A DNA stretch of 64,000 bases from an uncultured Marinobacter sp. (GTDB lineage Bacteria; Pseudomonadota; Gammaproteobacteria; Pseudomonadales; Oleiphilaceae): the NCBI RefSeq assembly GCF_947488835.1, contig NZ_CANLBK010000002.1:1-64000 (forward strand), in the 5' to 3' direction. The position numbers and the translations under genes were made by a program. This document shows positions 39,273 through 48,821 of this stretch, in pieces; the stretch's first letter is position 1; every line of letters begins with the position of its first letter. Below the pieces are notes generated by a model that did no database searches, was not told the origin of the DNA, and saw nothing but the letters and a program-made list of their open reading frames with translations.

Positions 39273-40256
39273 ATGGTCCAGGCAGAAAGTGAGATTCGGG
39301 AAGTTCATGTGGCGGTGGGCGTTATTGTCCGCCAGGGGCGAGTGCTTATTGCCCGCCGGCCGGCTCATATTCATCAAGGTGGTTTGTTGGAATTTCCCGG
39401 CGGAAAAGTTGAGCCGGATGAAACAGTTCAGGCTGCTCTGGCTCGGGAGATTGCCGAAGAAACCGGTTTACGCATACCGGTGGGCTCCTTGCGCCCAGTG
39501 ATCGGTATCCGCCACGACTACGGCGACAAACGGGTGTTTCTGGATGTTTGGCGAACGGATCAGGCCGAGGGTGAAGCCCATGGCCGTGAAGGGCAGCCCA
39601 TAGAGTGGGTTCGCCCTGAAAGCCTGCGGGATGAGGATTTTCCGGTAGCTAACCGGCCAATTATCCGGGCGCTGCAACTCCCTTGCCTGTTGGCGATAAC
39701 CGGCGAATTCAGGTCTGATGACACCCCTGAGCAGCTCCTAAACAGGGCTCTTGTAAATATGTCGAAGCATGGCCGTTCAGCACTGATTGTGTTGCGAGCA
39801 CCAGCTTTGGATGCAGAGAGTTATGCCGCTCTTGCCGAAACCGCGTTAGACGAATGTGAAGCGGCTGGTGTCGGCCTGGTGGTGCATGGTTCACCTTCGG
39901 CGTTCGATGACACCCCCGATGCAGCCGGGTTGCACCTGCCGTGGCGAGAAGCGCAAAACCTTTCGGCAAGGCCCGTGCCTGATGGGGTCTGGCTTGGGGT
40001 GTCCTGCCACAGCGCCCGTGAGATAGATCATGCGGTGGCTATTGGTGCTGACTATGCGACGCTTGGGCCGGTAAAACCCACAGAGACACATCCGGGCTCG
40101 CCATCACTGGGGTGGCCAGCATTCCGCGATCTGGTTGCAAGTGCATCTATACCGGTGTTTTGTCTGGGAGGACTGCAACCGGGCGACCTGGATGAAGCAT
40201 GGCAGGCAGGAGCTCAAGGTCTCGCAGGGATAGGTTACTGGTGGCCTCAGGTTTGA
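39273..40256 (+). CDS. mutT: MutT-type Nudix hydrolase fused to a TenI/ThiE-like domain
   Basis: N-terminal domain (about 1-135) is a MutT-like 8-oxo-dGTP pyrophosphohydrolase with a complete Nudix box at 44-66 (Gly44, Glu50, Arg58-Glu59, Glu62-Glu63, Gly65). C-terminal domain (about 140-327) resembles thiamine-phosphate synthase/TenI (LVVHGSPSAF, GLHLPWREA, GVSCHSAREIDHA, GADYATLGPV, VFCLGGL). Such fusions are known in pseudomonads. Sanitising oxidised nucleotides is the likely role of the first domain; the role of the second is unproven. The ATG is two bases after the argJ stop. Confidence 0.92.
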   Translation: MVQAESEIREVHVAVGVIVRQGRVLIARRPAHIHQGGLLEFPGGKVEPDETVQAALAREIAEETGLRIPVGSLRPVIGIRHDYGDKRVFLDVWRTDQAEGEAHGREGQPIEWVRPESLRDEDFPVANRPIIRALQLPCLLAITGEFRSDDTPEQLLNRALVNMSKHGRSALIVLRAPALDAESYAALAETALDECEAAGVGLVVHGSPSAFDDTPDAAGLHLPWREAQNLSARPVPDGVWLGVSCHSAREIDHAVAIGADYATLGPVKPTETHPGSPSLGWPAFRDLVASASIPVFCLGGLQPGDLDEAWQAGAQGLAGIGYWWPQV

Positions 40257-40361
40257 CCAGGAACCGGCCGCTGGTCAGCAACTCTGGTATGCTCCGGCAG
40301 CTTGATGCTTTTTTAGTGTTACCTACTCATTACTTACTGAAACTGAACCCCGGGAGACGCC

Positions 40362-40844
40362 GTGAGTAAACTGACCCATCTGGACGACAAGGGCGAAGCC
40401 CGCATGGTGGACGTTACGGAAAAGGCCGTAACGGAACGTGAAGCGCGCGCCGAAGCGACCATTCACATGGCAGGGGAGACCCTCAGAATGATTATCGACG
40501 GCGAGCATCCGAAAGGTGATGTGCTGGCTGTCGCTCGTATTGCCGGGATAATGGCCGCCAAACGTACCCACGATCTGATTCCCTTGTGCCACGCCCTGAA
40601 CCTGACGTCGGTGAAGGTAGAGCTAACCGCAGGGGCAGACGGCGCATCGGTACACATACTGACCCGGTGCAAACTTTCCGGCCAGACCGGCGTCGAAATG
40701 GAAGCTCTGACCGCCGCCAGTATCGCCGCACTCACCCTTTACGACATGTGCAAGGCTGTCGATAAGGGTATGGAAATTGGCAAGGTGCGTTTGCTGGAGA
40801 AGAAAGGCGGGCGCAGTGGGCATTGGATTGCCGACGACCACTGA
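40362..40844 (+). CDS. moaC: Cyclic pyranopterin monophosphate synthase
   Basis: Second step of molybdenum cofactor synthesis, making cPMP from the MoaA product. The 160-residue product has [14 protein letters not shown] and [26 protein letters not shown], the active-site blocks. It starts at GTG with GGGAGA upstream. No MoCo riboswitch-like structure was evident in the 105-base upstream gap. Confidence 0.97.
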   Translation: MSKLTHLDDKGEARMVDVTEKAVTEREARAEATIHMAGETLRMIIDGEHPKGDVLAVARIAGIMAAKRTHDLIPLCHALNLTSVKVELTAGADGASVHILTRCKLSGQTGVEMEALTAASIAALTLYDMCKAVDKGMEIGKVRLLEKKGGRSGHWIADDH

Positions 40845-40907
40845 TGCCTGATGGGCGCGCCCGTGATAGAATACGCGCCCAGATTTACTGAACCACGAGG
40901 ACGCACT

Positions 40908-41522
40908 GTGGCTGTTCGTTACATCGAGACCTGCCGGTTGCCGACCCCATTCGGGGTATTCGATATGCATGGCTTTGAAGAACCGGACACGGGAAAGGAG
41001 CATGTTGCCCTGACCCTGGGGTCACTGGACGGCGACGAGCCCATGCTGGCCCGCACGCACTCTGAATGCCTTACGGGCGATGCGCTTTACAGCATGCGCT
41101 GCGACTGTGGTTACCAGCTGGAAGAGGCGTTGCGCAGTATCGCCAGAGAAGGTCGTGGTATTTTGATGTACCTGCGTCAGGAAGGCCGGGGTATTGGCTT
41201 GCTTAACAAGATCCGCGCCTACCACTTGCAAGATCAGGGCGCAGATACTGTGGAGGCGAACGAGCGTCTTGGTTTTGCAGCAGACCTGCGTGATTACAGC
41301 ATGTGCAAGGATATGTTGGAGCACCTGGGTATCAAAAGCCTTCGCCTGATGACGAATAATCCTCGCAAGGTGAAAGCACTAACCTCTTATGGCATAGCAG
41401 TCACCGAGCGCGTTCCCTTGCATGTTGGTCGCAATCCTCATAACGAGCATTATCTTGACACCAAGCAAAGCAAGCTTGGGCACTGGCTGGAAACCCATCA
41501 GGACGATGACCCCCAGCAATAG
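40908..41522 (+). CDS. ribA: GTP cyclohydrolase II
   Basis: Opens GTP to begin riboflavin synthesis. The 204-residue product has the zinc cysteines Cys54, Cys65 and Cys67 (in [17 protein letters not shown]), at the same positions as in E. coli, and the [20 protein letters not shown] active-site block. The GTG at 40908 has GAGG seven bases upstream; extension to 40851 has no ribosome site. No FMN riboswitch is visible upstream. Confidence 0.95.
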   Translation: MAVRYIETCRLPTPFGVFDMHGFEEPDTGKEHVALTLGSLDGDEPMLARTHSECLTGDALYSMRCDCGYQLEEALRSIAREGRGILMYLRQEGRGIGLLNKIRAYHLQDQGADTVEANERLGFAADLRDYSMCKDMLEHLGIKSLRLMTNNPRKVKALTSYGIAVTERVPLHVGRNPHNEHYLDTKQSKLGHWLETHQDDDPQQ

Positions 41523-41550
41523 CGCCAGCCTTGAGCTGCATGCAGACACG

Positions 41551-41587
41551 AAAAAGCCCGCCTGATAATGAACTGAGCGGGCTTTTT
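41551..41587. terminator. Bidirectional terminator between ribA and dxs
   Basis: AAAAAGCCCGC (41551-41561) and GCGGGCTTTTT (41577-41587) form an 11-base stem, with A and T tracts giving function on both strands for these convergent genes. Confidence 0.92.
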
Positions 41588-41606
41588 GCGTATTGGCCTG
41601 GCGGTG

Positions 41607-43538
41607 TTATTTGACCGCTTTGAGCCTTTGGTGCTGAAGACGCTCCATGCGAGCGCTTATGGCAGCGAATAGGCCGTTGGCGTCCAGCCCACAATCCTTC
41701 AGAAGTTCTTCGTGTTTACCGTGATCAATGAAAGTATCCGGTAATCCGAGTTGAAGCACAGGCATTAAAACGTCTTGGCTGTTCAGGAATTCCGTAACAG
41801 CGCTTCCTGCGCCACCCGCAATGGCATTCTCTTCCAGAGTGACCAGCAGGTCGTGCTGTTCTGCGAGTTCCAGAATCAGCGCCTCGTCCAAAGGCTTGAC
41901 GAAGCGCATATCGGCCACGGTAGCCCCAAGCTGCTCTGCAGCTTCCAGAGCCGGTGTGAGCAGCGTGCCAAAATTAAGAATAGCAATGCCGCTGCCTTCG
42001 CGAACCTTGCGCCCCTTGCCGATTGTCAGAGGGGTAAGTTCTTTTTGGATCTCTGCACCTGGCCCGGTTCCACGCGGATACCGCACAGCGGCTGGGCCAT
42101 CGAACATCAGGCCAGTTTGGAGTAGTTGACGGGTTTCATTCTCGTCTGAAGGCGTCATCAGTACCATATTCGGTATACAACGCAGATAGCTGATATCGAA
42201 AGCACCGGCGTGGGTAGGGCCGTCCTCACCAACCAGTCCCGCACGGTCGATCGCGAACAGCACATCGAGATTCTGGATGGCCACATCGTGAATCAGCTGA
42301 TCGTACCCGCGCTGTAAAAAAGTCGAGTAGATTGCGACCACCGGTTTAGCGCCATCGCAGGCCATGCCCGCTGCAAGCGTTACAGCATGCTGTTCCGCAA
42401 TGGCCACATCGAAATATCGATCCGGGAAGCGTTCAGAGAATGCCAGCAAATCCGAGCCTTCGCACATAGCGGGGGTAATGCCGCTCACGCGATCGTCCTG
42501 TTCAGCAGCATCACACAGCCATTGACCGAACACGTTCGCGTACTTTTGCTTAGTGGCAACAGGTTTAATCGGCTCTGGCTTGCTGTCGGGCACAGGTTCA
42601 ATCTTGTTGATTGCGTGGTAGACAATAGGATCGGCTTCCGCAGGGGCAAAGCCTTTGCCCTTGGTTGTTACCACGTGGAGGAATTGAGGCCCTTCAAGCT
42701 CGCGGATATTCTCCAGAGTCTCGACCAGTAAGGATAGGTCGTGGCCGTCGATGGGCCCGATGTAATTGAAGCCCAGCTCTTCAAACAGAGTGCCCGGAAC
42801 GATCATGCCCTTGAAGTGCTCTTCGGTTTTCTTGGCCAGCGCCATCAGTTGTGGCGCACCTTGGAGAACCTTTTTGCTGCTGTCGCGAACCTGATTATAG
42901 GTACGGCTCGAGAGCAGCTTGGCAAAATAGTTGGACAGGCCACCAACATTGCGCGAAATCGACATGTCGTTGTCGTTCAGAATGACCAGCATATCTGCGC
43001 GCAGATGCCCAGCGTGATTCAGTGCCTCAAAGGCCATGCCCGCGGTCATGGCGCCATCACCAATAACGGCAATGCTCTTGCGGCCAGTGTCCTGCTGCCG
43101 GGCAGCAATCGCCATGCCCAGTGCAGCGCTGATGGAGGTGCTGGAATGGCCTACGCCAAAGGTGTCGTACTCGCTTTCCGCACGCTTGGGGAAACCGGCC
43201 AGGCCATCTTTACGCCGAATGCTGCCCATCTGTTCGCGTCGGCCTGTGAGAATCTTGTGTGGGTAGGCCTGGTGGCCAACATCCCATACCAGTCGGTCTT
43301 CCGGCGTGTTGAAAACATAGTGCAGTGCTACGGTGAGTTCGAGCACGCCAAGCCCGGCGCCAAAATGGCCCCCGGTCTGCCCAACCGACCACAGCAGAAA
43401 TGCCCTTAGCTCTCTCGCAAACTGAGTAAGCTGATCAGACGCTAGCTCACGCAGTTGGGCGGGTACGTCAATCCGGTCCAGCAACGGCGTGTTGGGCCGT
43501 TGTGAGGGGATTTCCTTGAAAATATAAGTGTCCTGCAT
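41607..43538 (-). CDS. dxs: 1-deoxy-D-xylulose-5-phosphate synthase
   Basis: Thiamine-dependent enzyme condensing pyruvate and glyceraldehyde 3-phosphate, first step of the MEP isoprenoid route. The 643-residue product has the thiamine motif [18 protein letters not shown], the [16 protein letters not shown] block and the transketolase pyrimidine domain ([16 protein letters not shown]...[10 protein letters not shown]). It is last of the minus-strand unit xseB-ispA-dxs, the order also seen in E. coli. Confidence 0.99.
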   Translation of the reverse strand: MQDTYIFKEIPSQRPNTPLLDRIDVPAQLRELASDQLTQFARELRAFLLWSVGQTGGHFGAGLGVLELTVALHYVFNTPEDRLVWDVGHQAYPHKILTGRREQMGSIRRKDGLAGFPKRAESEYDTFGVGHSSTSISAALGMAIAARQQDTGRKSIAVIGDGAMTAGMAFEALNHAGHLRADMLVILNDNDMSISRNVGGLSNYFAKLLSSRTYNQVRDSSKKVLQGAPQLMALAKKTEEHFKGMIVPGTLFEELGFNYIGPIDGHDLSLLVETLENIRELEGPQFLHVVTTKGKGFAPAEADPIVYHAINKIEPVPDSKPEPIKPVATKQKYANVFGQWLCDAAEQDDRVSGITPAMCEGSDLLAFSERFPDRYFDVAIAEQHAVTLAAGMACDGAKPVVAIYSTFLQRGYDQLIHDVAIQNLDVLFAIDRAGLVGEDGPTHAGAFDISYLRCIPNMVLMTPSDENETRQLLQTGLMFDGPAAVRYPRGTGPGAEIQKELTPLTIGKGRKVREGSGIAILNFGTLLTPALEAAEQLGATVADMRFVKPLDEALILELAEQHDLLVTLEENAIAGGAGSAVTEFLNSQDVLMPVLQLGLPDTFIDHGKHEELLKDCGLDANGLFAAISARMERLQHQRLKAVK

Positions 43539-43578
43539 CTATACGGGTCTTTTCCGGGATGTTCGATAACTGGCTGCC

Positions 43579-43584
43579 ATTATA
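43579..43584 (-). promoter_or_regulatory. Possible internal -10 element for dxs
   Basis: TATAAT on the minus strand lies 40 bases before the dxs ATG. It sits in the loop of an inverted repeat (GGCTGCC 43572-43578 and GGCAGCC 43594-43600). The -35 region is a poor match. Confidence 0.35.
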
Positions 43585-43622
43585 AGGGAACAGGGCAGCC
43601 TGTTTCACATATGTCAGCAAGT

Positions 43623-44519
43623 TCAGTAAGTTCTTGCCACCACGTAATCCGCCATGGCTCGGAGAGGATCGGCTTCCGGCCCGAAGCCTTTCAGGCTTTC
43701 AAGAGCGCTGTCCAGCAAAGAGGAGAGGTGTTCACGTGCTCCTGCTAGCCCCAGCAGAGCCGGATAGGTCGGCTTGGCACGGGCGATATCCGAGCCTTGA
43801 GGCTTCCCTATAGTTTCGGTGTCACCTTCAATGTCCAGTAGGTCATCCTGAACCTGAAAAGCCAACCCGAGGGCTTTGGCGTAGGCTGTCAATGCGTCCA
43901 GTGAGCGATCACATACTCCAGGCGCAGTCAGTGCACCAATACGAACGCTGGCCTCAATTAGTGCTCCGGTCTTATGTCGGTGCATGTTTTCGAGCTGTGC
44001 CAGAGTCAGACTCTTGCCTACAGATTCAAGATCGATAGCCTGACCACCTACCATGCCGCTATGGCCGCTAGCGTGGGATAGCTCTTGAATCATGGCAAGC
44101 CGCGCTGGCGCTTCTATGCCGGGAGCCGCTGCCAGCCATTCAAATGCCAACGCCTGCAGCGCATCGCCGGCAAGAATTGCTGTCGCCTCGTCAAAGGCTA
44201 TATGGGCTGTTGGCCGGCCCCGGCGCAATTCGTCGTTGTCCATGGCTGGCAGGTCGTCGTGAACAAGCGAATAGGCATGGATCAACTCGACCGCACAGGC
44301 AGGCACAAGTGCGACTTCCATGCCTTGCCCCAGAGCGCTTGCAGCGGCCAGACTCAACGCTGGGCGAATACGTTTACCACCGCCCAGAACGCTGTAGCGC
44401 ATGGCTTCCTGAAGCCGCTCAGAGGTCGACCCGGATGCGATGAGGCGATCCAGCTCGGCATCCACACGGCTACGGCAGGTTTCCAGATAATCCATGGTCG
44501 TCAGAGTTCCGTTATGCAT
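43623..44519 (-). CDS. ispA: Farnesyl diphosphate synthase (polyprenyl synthetase)
   Basis: Builds farnesyl diphosphate for ubiquinone and undecaprenyl chains. The 298-residue product has GGGKRIRPAL, the first Asp-rich motif DDLPAMDND and the second motif DDLLD. Residues before the first motif (AYSLVH) fit a C15-type product. The start at 44519 overlaps the xseB stop (TGATG); a later ATG at 44495 (MDYLETC) resembles the E. coli N terminus and may be used instead. Confidence 0.96.
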   Translation of the reverse strand: MHNGTLTTMDYLETCRSRVDAELDRLIASGSTSERLQEAMRYSVLGGGKRIRPALSLAAASALGQGMEVALVPACAVELIHAYSLVHDDLPAMDNDELRRGRPTAHIAFDEATAILAGDALQALAFEWLAAAPGIEAPARLAMIQELSHASGHSGMVGGQAIDLESVGKSLTLAQLENMHRHKTGALIEASVRIGALTAPGVCDRSLDALTAYAKALGLAFQVQDDLLDIEGDTETIGKPQGSDIARAKPTYPALLGLAGAREHLSSLLDSALESLKGFGPEADPLRAMADYVVARTY

Positions 44520-44773
44520 CAGACTGCGTCGTCCGGAGAAAATGGGCGAGTTTCCAGAGTTCCGTCGTCGTTCTGCACCAGTTGTTCAACTCGCTGTTCA
44601 GCGCCTTTCAGGGCTTGCTGGCAAGCTCGGGTAAGCTTGACGCCACGCTCGAAGGCTGCCAGTGATTGCTCAAGAGACAATTCCCCTTGTTCGAGGTTGC
44701 GAACAAGTGTTTCCAACTCATCAAGAGACTTTTCAAAGTCGGCAATGGATGTAGCGCCTTGTTGACCGGCCAT
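44519..44773 (-). CDS. xseB: Exodeoxyribonuclease VII small subunit
   Basis: Small helical partner of XseA in single-strand DNA degradation. The 84-residue product has the conserved [38 protein letters not shown] helical hairpin (about 8-46). Overlap with ispA and position upstream of dxs are classic. XseA is not in this window. Confidence 0.96.
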   Translation of the reverse strand: MAGQQGATSIADFEKSLDELETLVRNLEQGELSLEQSLAAFERGVKLTRACQQALKGAEQRVEQLVQNDDGTLETRPFSPDDAV

Positions 44774-44828
44774 CGGCGGCCCTCCGATCGGGTGGACGAA
44801 TTTCGCGGATTATATCAGAGGCTGAGCG

Positions 44829-45602
44829 CTATCGCTGCCAGTGGAATTGCCGGTATTCCGCAGGGAGCCCCTCGGGTGCCCAACTCTGTTCACTAACGTG
44901 GATGTCGCCGGTGATCGAGACGCTGATTACGGTGGTTGCGCGGGTGCCGTATTCTGTCCCTGTTATAAATGGAGATGAAAGAAAACGTTCGGTATCACGG
45001 TGCACACCGGAGTTTGGGAGCAGGTGGTCTGGTGCGGGCGTGGTGTCATGTAGCAGGCTGGTAAGATCTTTGTGCAGGGTGTCTGTATTCTTCCCTGCAG
45101 ATTTAACTGTGTGACCAACCGCTTCCCTGAGGCGCAGAAGCTTGGGCCAGGGCGTTTGGAGCAGGTGATTGCTCAGGCCATAGGTGCCACGGAAAATTCT
45201 GCGGCCCGGGTGAGCATCTCTGTTGCTGTAGTACCAACCAGACGTGTCACCGATACGAACCAGATTGAACCCTGCGTAGCGGGAAGATGTGCCTTCAAGG
45301 CTCCTTTGCATTTGCAGTTCCGATTCCTCAAGTGCCCGCAACGGCAATTCACCGCGACTGATTTGCCCGGCTTCCGGCGACCCCTCGCGAACATTGGTTA
45401 CCGCAGTGACAAGCCCTTCAGGGGAAACGGCCAGCCAGGTGCCGCCGGATTTTAAATCTTTGCCGGAAAGTACCCGGTTGCCGCTTTCAGTCGTCCACCA
45501 GTCCAGAGGTGCGGTGGGCCTTCGGAAAAACTCATCCCGGTTAGCGGCTACCACCAGCGGATAACGGGCGCTCTGGCCAAGGGAAAATGCGATCAGGCAC
45601 AT
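44829..45602 (-). CDS. NRDE (TANGO2-like) family protein
   Basis: A 257-residue protein beginning MCLIAFSL, with Cys2 in the position of an N-terminal nucleophile. The family-name motif NRDE follows (AANRDEFFRRPTAPLDWW, about 18-35), with GTWLAVS and VTNVRE. Eukaryotic TANGO2 relatives are linked to metabolism and haem trafficking; the bacterial function is unknown. An upstream extension to 45656 would bury the conserved Cys2 and is rejected. It lies upstream of xseB on the same strand and diverges from the TauE gene. Confidence 0.88.
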   Translation of the reverse strand: MCLIAFSLGQSARYPLVVAANRDEFFRRPTAPLDWWTTESGNRVLSGKDLKSGGTWLAVSPEGLVTAVTNVREGSPEAGQISRGELPLRALEESELQMQRSLEGTSSRYAGFNLVRIGDTSGWYYSNRDAHPGRRIFRGTYGLSNHLLQTPWPKLLRLREAVGHTVKSAGKNTDTLHKDLTSLLHDTTPAPDHLLPNSGVHRDTERFLSSPFITGTEYGTRATTVISVSITGDIHVSEQSWAPEGLPAEYRQFHWQR

Positions 45603-45705
45603 GCGACGTTGCTCTCCAATGGGTGATAGGGGTGCTGCTTGTGGTGAAGTTGCCACGGCCGGTGTGTATCATACCAGCCTTGATTTCCCGGATGTGTGAG
45701 AGTGT

Positions 45706-46503
45706 ATGTCCCTGTTATCCGTATTTGCCATTTACATGGTGCTTGGCGCGTTTGCTGGCACTCTTGCAGGCCTCTTCGGGATTGGTGGCGGCCTTATTAT
45801 CGTGCCGGTACTGATTTTCAGTTTCGGGGCTCAAGGCTTTAGTCTGGAAGTTGCGGCGCATATGGCCGTTGGAACTTCACTTGCGACCATCGTATTCACA
45901 TCCCTCAGCTCTATTCGTTCGCACCAGGGTCACGGGGCCATCCGCTGGGATGTATTCCGGCCGATGGCCTTCGGCATTGTAGCGGGGGCGCTCATAGGCG
46001 CCTGGACAGCGGCATTGCTAAGTGGAGCTATGCTGGAACTTATTATCGGTGTATTTGTCATTCTGGTCGGGCTGAAAATGCTGTTTGAAGTAAACCCTTC
46101 ACCAGGCCGAAATGTTGCAAGCAAAGTGGGCCTTGCCGGTGCTGGAGCAGGTATTGGCTGGGCCTCCGCGATTTTCGGGATAGGCGGCGGAACACTCACT
46201 GTGCCCTACCTGAGCTGGAGCAATGTGCGTATGCAGCAGGCGGTAGGTACCTCTGCAGCCTGCGGATTGCCGATCGCGGTTGCCGGTGCTGTGGGCAATG
46301 CCTGGACAGGATGGAACGAGCCGGCCCTGCCGGAATACAGCCTTGGTTATATCTATTTGCCTGCTTTGATCGGGATTATTCTTACCAGTGTGCTGTTTGC
46401 CCGAGTGGGGGCAAACCTGGCGCACCGGCTTAACGCCAAGGCGCTGAAACGCGTATTTGCCATCCTGCTTCTGGTGGTTGGCCTACGTTTTCTTTTGAGT
46501 TGA
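45706..46503 (+). CDS. TauE/SafE-family sulfite/organic-anion exporter
   Basis: Integral membrane protein of 265 residues with about eight helices in two repeats. The repeated signatures are [14 protein letters not shown] (about 22-35) and [14 protein letters not shown] (about 153-166). The family exports sulfite, sulfonates or related anions; the substrate here is not evident. It starts a plus-strand run with lgt, thyA and folA. Confidence 0.92.
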   Translation: MSLLSVFAIYMVLGAFAGTLAGLFGIGGGLIIVPVLIFSFGAQGFSLEVAAHMAVGTSLATIVFTSLSSIRSHQGHGAIRWDVFRPMAFGIVAGALIGAWTAALLSGAMLELIIGVFVILVGLKMLFEVNPSPGRNVASKVGLAGAGAGIGWASAIFGIGGGTLTVPYLSWSNVRMQQAVGTSAACGLPIAVAGAVGNAWTGWNEPALPEYSLGYIYLPALIGIILTSVLFARVGANLAHRLNAKALKRVFAILLLVVGLRFLLS

Positions 46504-46513
46504 GAGGTTATTG

Positions 46514-47302
46514 ATGCTCCAGCATCCACAGATAGACCCCGTAGCCATTGCCATCGGGCCGCTCAAAATTCACTGGTATGGACTCACCTACCTGGTCGGC
46601 TTTCTGGCAGGCTGGTGGTTGGGCAGATTGCGCACACGTAAACCCTGGTCCCCGATTACTGAAGAGCAAATGGGCGACCTGCTATTTTATCTTGCGTTGG
46701 GCGTTATTCTGGGCGGGCGCTTTGGATACGTCATCTTCTACAATTTTGACGCTTTCCTGGCAGACCCTCTTTGGCTCCTGCGGGTCTGGGAAGGTGGAAT
46801 GTCCTTCCACGGCGGGCTGTTGGGTGTAATGTTCGCTATCTGGTGGTACGGCCGAAAAATCGGAACCGGCTTCTGGCATCTAGCGGACTTTGTAGCCCCT
46901 CTGGTGCCAGTAGGTCTTGGGGCAGGGCGAATTGGTAACTTTATCAATGGTGAACTCTGGGGCAAGCCCACGGATATGCCGTGGGGAATGGTATTCCGCC
47001 AGGCCCCGGACGCGCTGGCCCGCCATCCTTCCCAGCTATACCAGTTTGCCCTCGAGGGGGTTCTATTCTTCGTCATCCTATGGTGGTTCTCTGCAAAACC
47101 ACGCCCAAGAATGGCCGTGTCAGGACTGTTCCTGATTTGCTACGGTATTTTTCGCTTCCTGGTTGAGTTTGTACGCCAACCGGATGCGCAGTTGGGGTAC
47201 CTGGCGTTTGACTGGGTCACCATGGGGCAGGTGCTGTCCTTACCGATGCTTCTGGCCGGCCTGGCCTTGATGTTTATTGCTTACCGGAGAAACGCGGAAT
47301 GA
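46514..47302 (+). CDS. lgt: Prolipoprotein diacylglyceryl transferase
   Basis: Transfers diacylglyceryl from phosphatidylglycerol to the lipobox cysteine of prolipoproteins. The 262-residue membrane protein has [13 protein letters not shown] and the Lgt signature [15 protein letters not shown]. The ATG at 46514 is preceded by AGAGG; a TTG directly before it is not needed. It overlaps thyA by four bases. Confidence 0.98.
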   Translation: MLQHPQIDPVAIAIGPLKIHWYGLTYLVGFLAGWWLGRLRTRKPWSPITEEQMGDLLFYLALGVILGGRFGYVIFYNFDAFLADPLWLLRVWEGGMSFHGGLLGVMFAIWWYGRKIGTGFWHLADFVAPLVPVGLGAGRIGNFINGELWGKPTDMPWGMVFRQAPDALARHPSQLYQFALEGVLFFVILWWFSAKPRPRMAVSGLFLICYGIFRFLVEFVRQPDAQLGYLAFDWVTMGQVLSLPMLLAGLALMFIAYRRNAE

Positions 47303-48138
47303 AAGCCTATCTCGACCTGATGCGCGACGTAGTGGACAACGGATTCGACAAAGGCGACCGAACCGGCGTTGGTACCCGCTCGGTTTTCGGGCGCCAGATC
47401 CGCTTTAACCTCCAAGACGGCTTCCCCTTGGTCACCACCAAAAAAGTCCACCTGCGCAGCATCATCTATGAGCTACTCTGGTTCCTGAACGGCTCCACAG
47501 ACAACAACTGGTTGAAAGAGCGCAAAGTCTCCATCTGGAACGAGTGGGCGCTGGAAAATGGCGACCTTGGCCCGATATACGGCAAGCAGTGGCGGAGTTG
47601 GGAGTGCCCGGATGGTCGCGTGGTGGATCAGATCAGCGAAGTGATCGACCAGATCCGCAAAAAGCCAAACTCCCGCCGCCTGATCGTATCCGCCTGGAAT
47701 CCGGCCGAGCTTCCGGATGAATCGATTGGCCCACAGGAAAATGCCGAGAAAGGCCTGATGGCGCTGGCGCCCTGCCACTGTCTGTTCCAGTTCTACGTGA
47801 TTGACGGCAAGCTCTCCTGCCAGCTCTACCAGCGCAGTGCAGATCTTTTTCTGGGCGTACCGTTCAACATTGCGTCATACGCCTTGTTAACGCACATGAT
47901 TGCCCAACAGTGTGGCCTCGAAGTTGGCGAGTTTGTCCATACCTTTGGCGACTGCCACCTCTATCAAAACCATCTTACCGATGACATCGTTTTCGAACAG
48001 CTAAAGCGAGAGCCAAAGGCTCTGCCGAAATTGGTTATAAAGCGTAAACCCGATTCAATCTTTGGCTATGAGTTCGAAGACTTTGAATTCGACGGCTACA
48101 ACCCCGATCCCGGTATTAAAGCCCCCATAGCAATATAA
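47299..48138 (+). CDS. thyA: Thymidylate synthase
   Basis: Methylates dUMP to dTMP with methylenetetrahydrofolate. The 279-residue product has [13 protein letters not shown], the catalytic cysteine in [32 protein letters not shown] and the C-terminal IKAPIAI. Translational coupling with lgt (ATGA) and the folA neighbour 167 bases downstream match the usual lgt-thyA-folA order. Confidence 0.99.
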   Translation: MKAYLDLMRDVVDNGFDKGDRTGVGTRSVFGRQIRFNLQDGFPLVTTKKVHLRSIIYELLWFLNGSTDNNWLKERKVSIWNEWALENGDLGPIYGKQWRSWECPDGRVVDQISEVIDQIRKKPNSRRLIVSAWNPAELPDESIGPQENAEKGLMALAPCHCLFQFYVIDGKLSCQLYQRSADLFLGVPFNIASYALLTHMIAQQCGLEVGEFVHTFGDCHLYQNHLTDDIVFEQLKREPKALPKLVIKRKPDSIFGYEFEDFEFDGYNPDPGIKAPIAI

Positions 48139-48167
48139 ACCCGGCAGGCTTCACCCAAAGCTCGATC

Positions 48168-48278
48168 GCAAGGATGCGAGAAGGGCTCTCCAAAAATGTG
48201 CGGAGCCATGGATGGCGGAGCCAAGCGTACACGGACGTATTCACAGCGTTTTTTGGAGAGCCCTTCCCGCATTCTTGC
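48168..48278. repeat. 111-bp long-armed inverted-repeat element between thyA and folA
   Basis: The left arm (48168-48196) and right arm (48250-48278) are 29 bases each and complementary with only two mismatches. The arms include AAGGGCTCTCCAAAAA and its complement. The 53-base centre carries CATGGATGGCGGAGCC and TACACGGACGTATTCACAG. The architecture resembles dispersed REP- or MITE-like palindromic elements. No target duplication is clear. An in-frame extension of folA crosses it but is not coding. Confidence 0.75.
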
Positions 48279-48305
48279 AGCCCCCCGACTCAGAGGAGTA
48301 CAAGC

Positions 48306-48821
48306 ATGCGTAAAGCACTAATCGTCGCCATGTCCCGAAACCGGGTAATCGGCAAAAACAACAATCTGCCTTGGTACCTGCCAGGCGACCTCAAGTACTT
48401 CAAGCAAGCCACCATGGGCAAGCCCATCATAATGGGCCGTAAAACCTGGGACTCCATAGGCAGACCACTGCCGGGCCGGATGAACGTCGTCATATCCCGT
48501 AATGCAGAGTGGGAAGCACCCGCAGGAACGGTCAGCTCGAAATCACTGAATGACGCGCTGATTAAAGCCGAAGCACAGGCAGTGCTGGACGGTGTCGATG
48601 AGGTAATGGTGATCGGGGGAGGGCAAATCTATGCGGAAGCACTACCCATGGTAGACCGCATTTATATTACTCAGGTGCACGCCGAAGTGGATGGCGACGC
48701 TTATTTCCCGGAAGTGAACTGGGATGAGTGGGAAGAAATCGGACGGGAGGATTTCTCCGCGTCCGATAACAACCCTTACGACTACAGCTTCGTCGTCTAT
48801 CAGCGCTTGGCGTCAGACTGA
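48306..48821 (+). CDS. folA: Dihydrofolate reductase
   Basis: Regenerates tetrahydrofolate used by ThyA. The 171-residue product has AMSRNRVIGKNNNLPWYLPGDLKYFK, IIMGRKTWDSIGRPLPGR and VIGGGQIYAEAL. AGGAG lies seven bases before the ATG at 48306; the open frame further upstream reads through an inverted repeat and is rejected. Its 3' end overlaps the convergent helicase gene by 22 bases. Confidence 0.98.
   Translation: MRKALIVAMSRNRVIGKNNNLPWYLPGDLKYFKQATMGKPIIMGRKTWDSIGRPLPGRMNVVISRNAEWEAPAGTVSSKSLNDALIKAEAQAVLDGVDEVMVIGGGQIYAEALPMVDRIYITQVHAEVDGDAYFPEVNWDEWEEIGREDFSASDNNPYDYSFVVYQRLASD

Noticed and set aside
40257..40907. MoCo or FMN riboswitch before moaC or ribA
   Set aside because: The gaps are short and show no match to the conserved riboswitch cores.
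42741..43409. 222-codon open frame antisense to dxs
   Set aside because: Shadow of dxs. The thiamine motif of Dxs is coded by the opposite strand, and the predicted protein resembles nothing.
48174..48305. Upstream in-frame extension of folA
   Set aside because: It reads through the long inverted repeat. The ATG at 48306 has AGGAG and gives the normal N terminus of dihydrofolate reductase.
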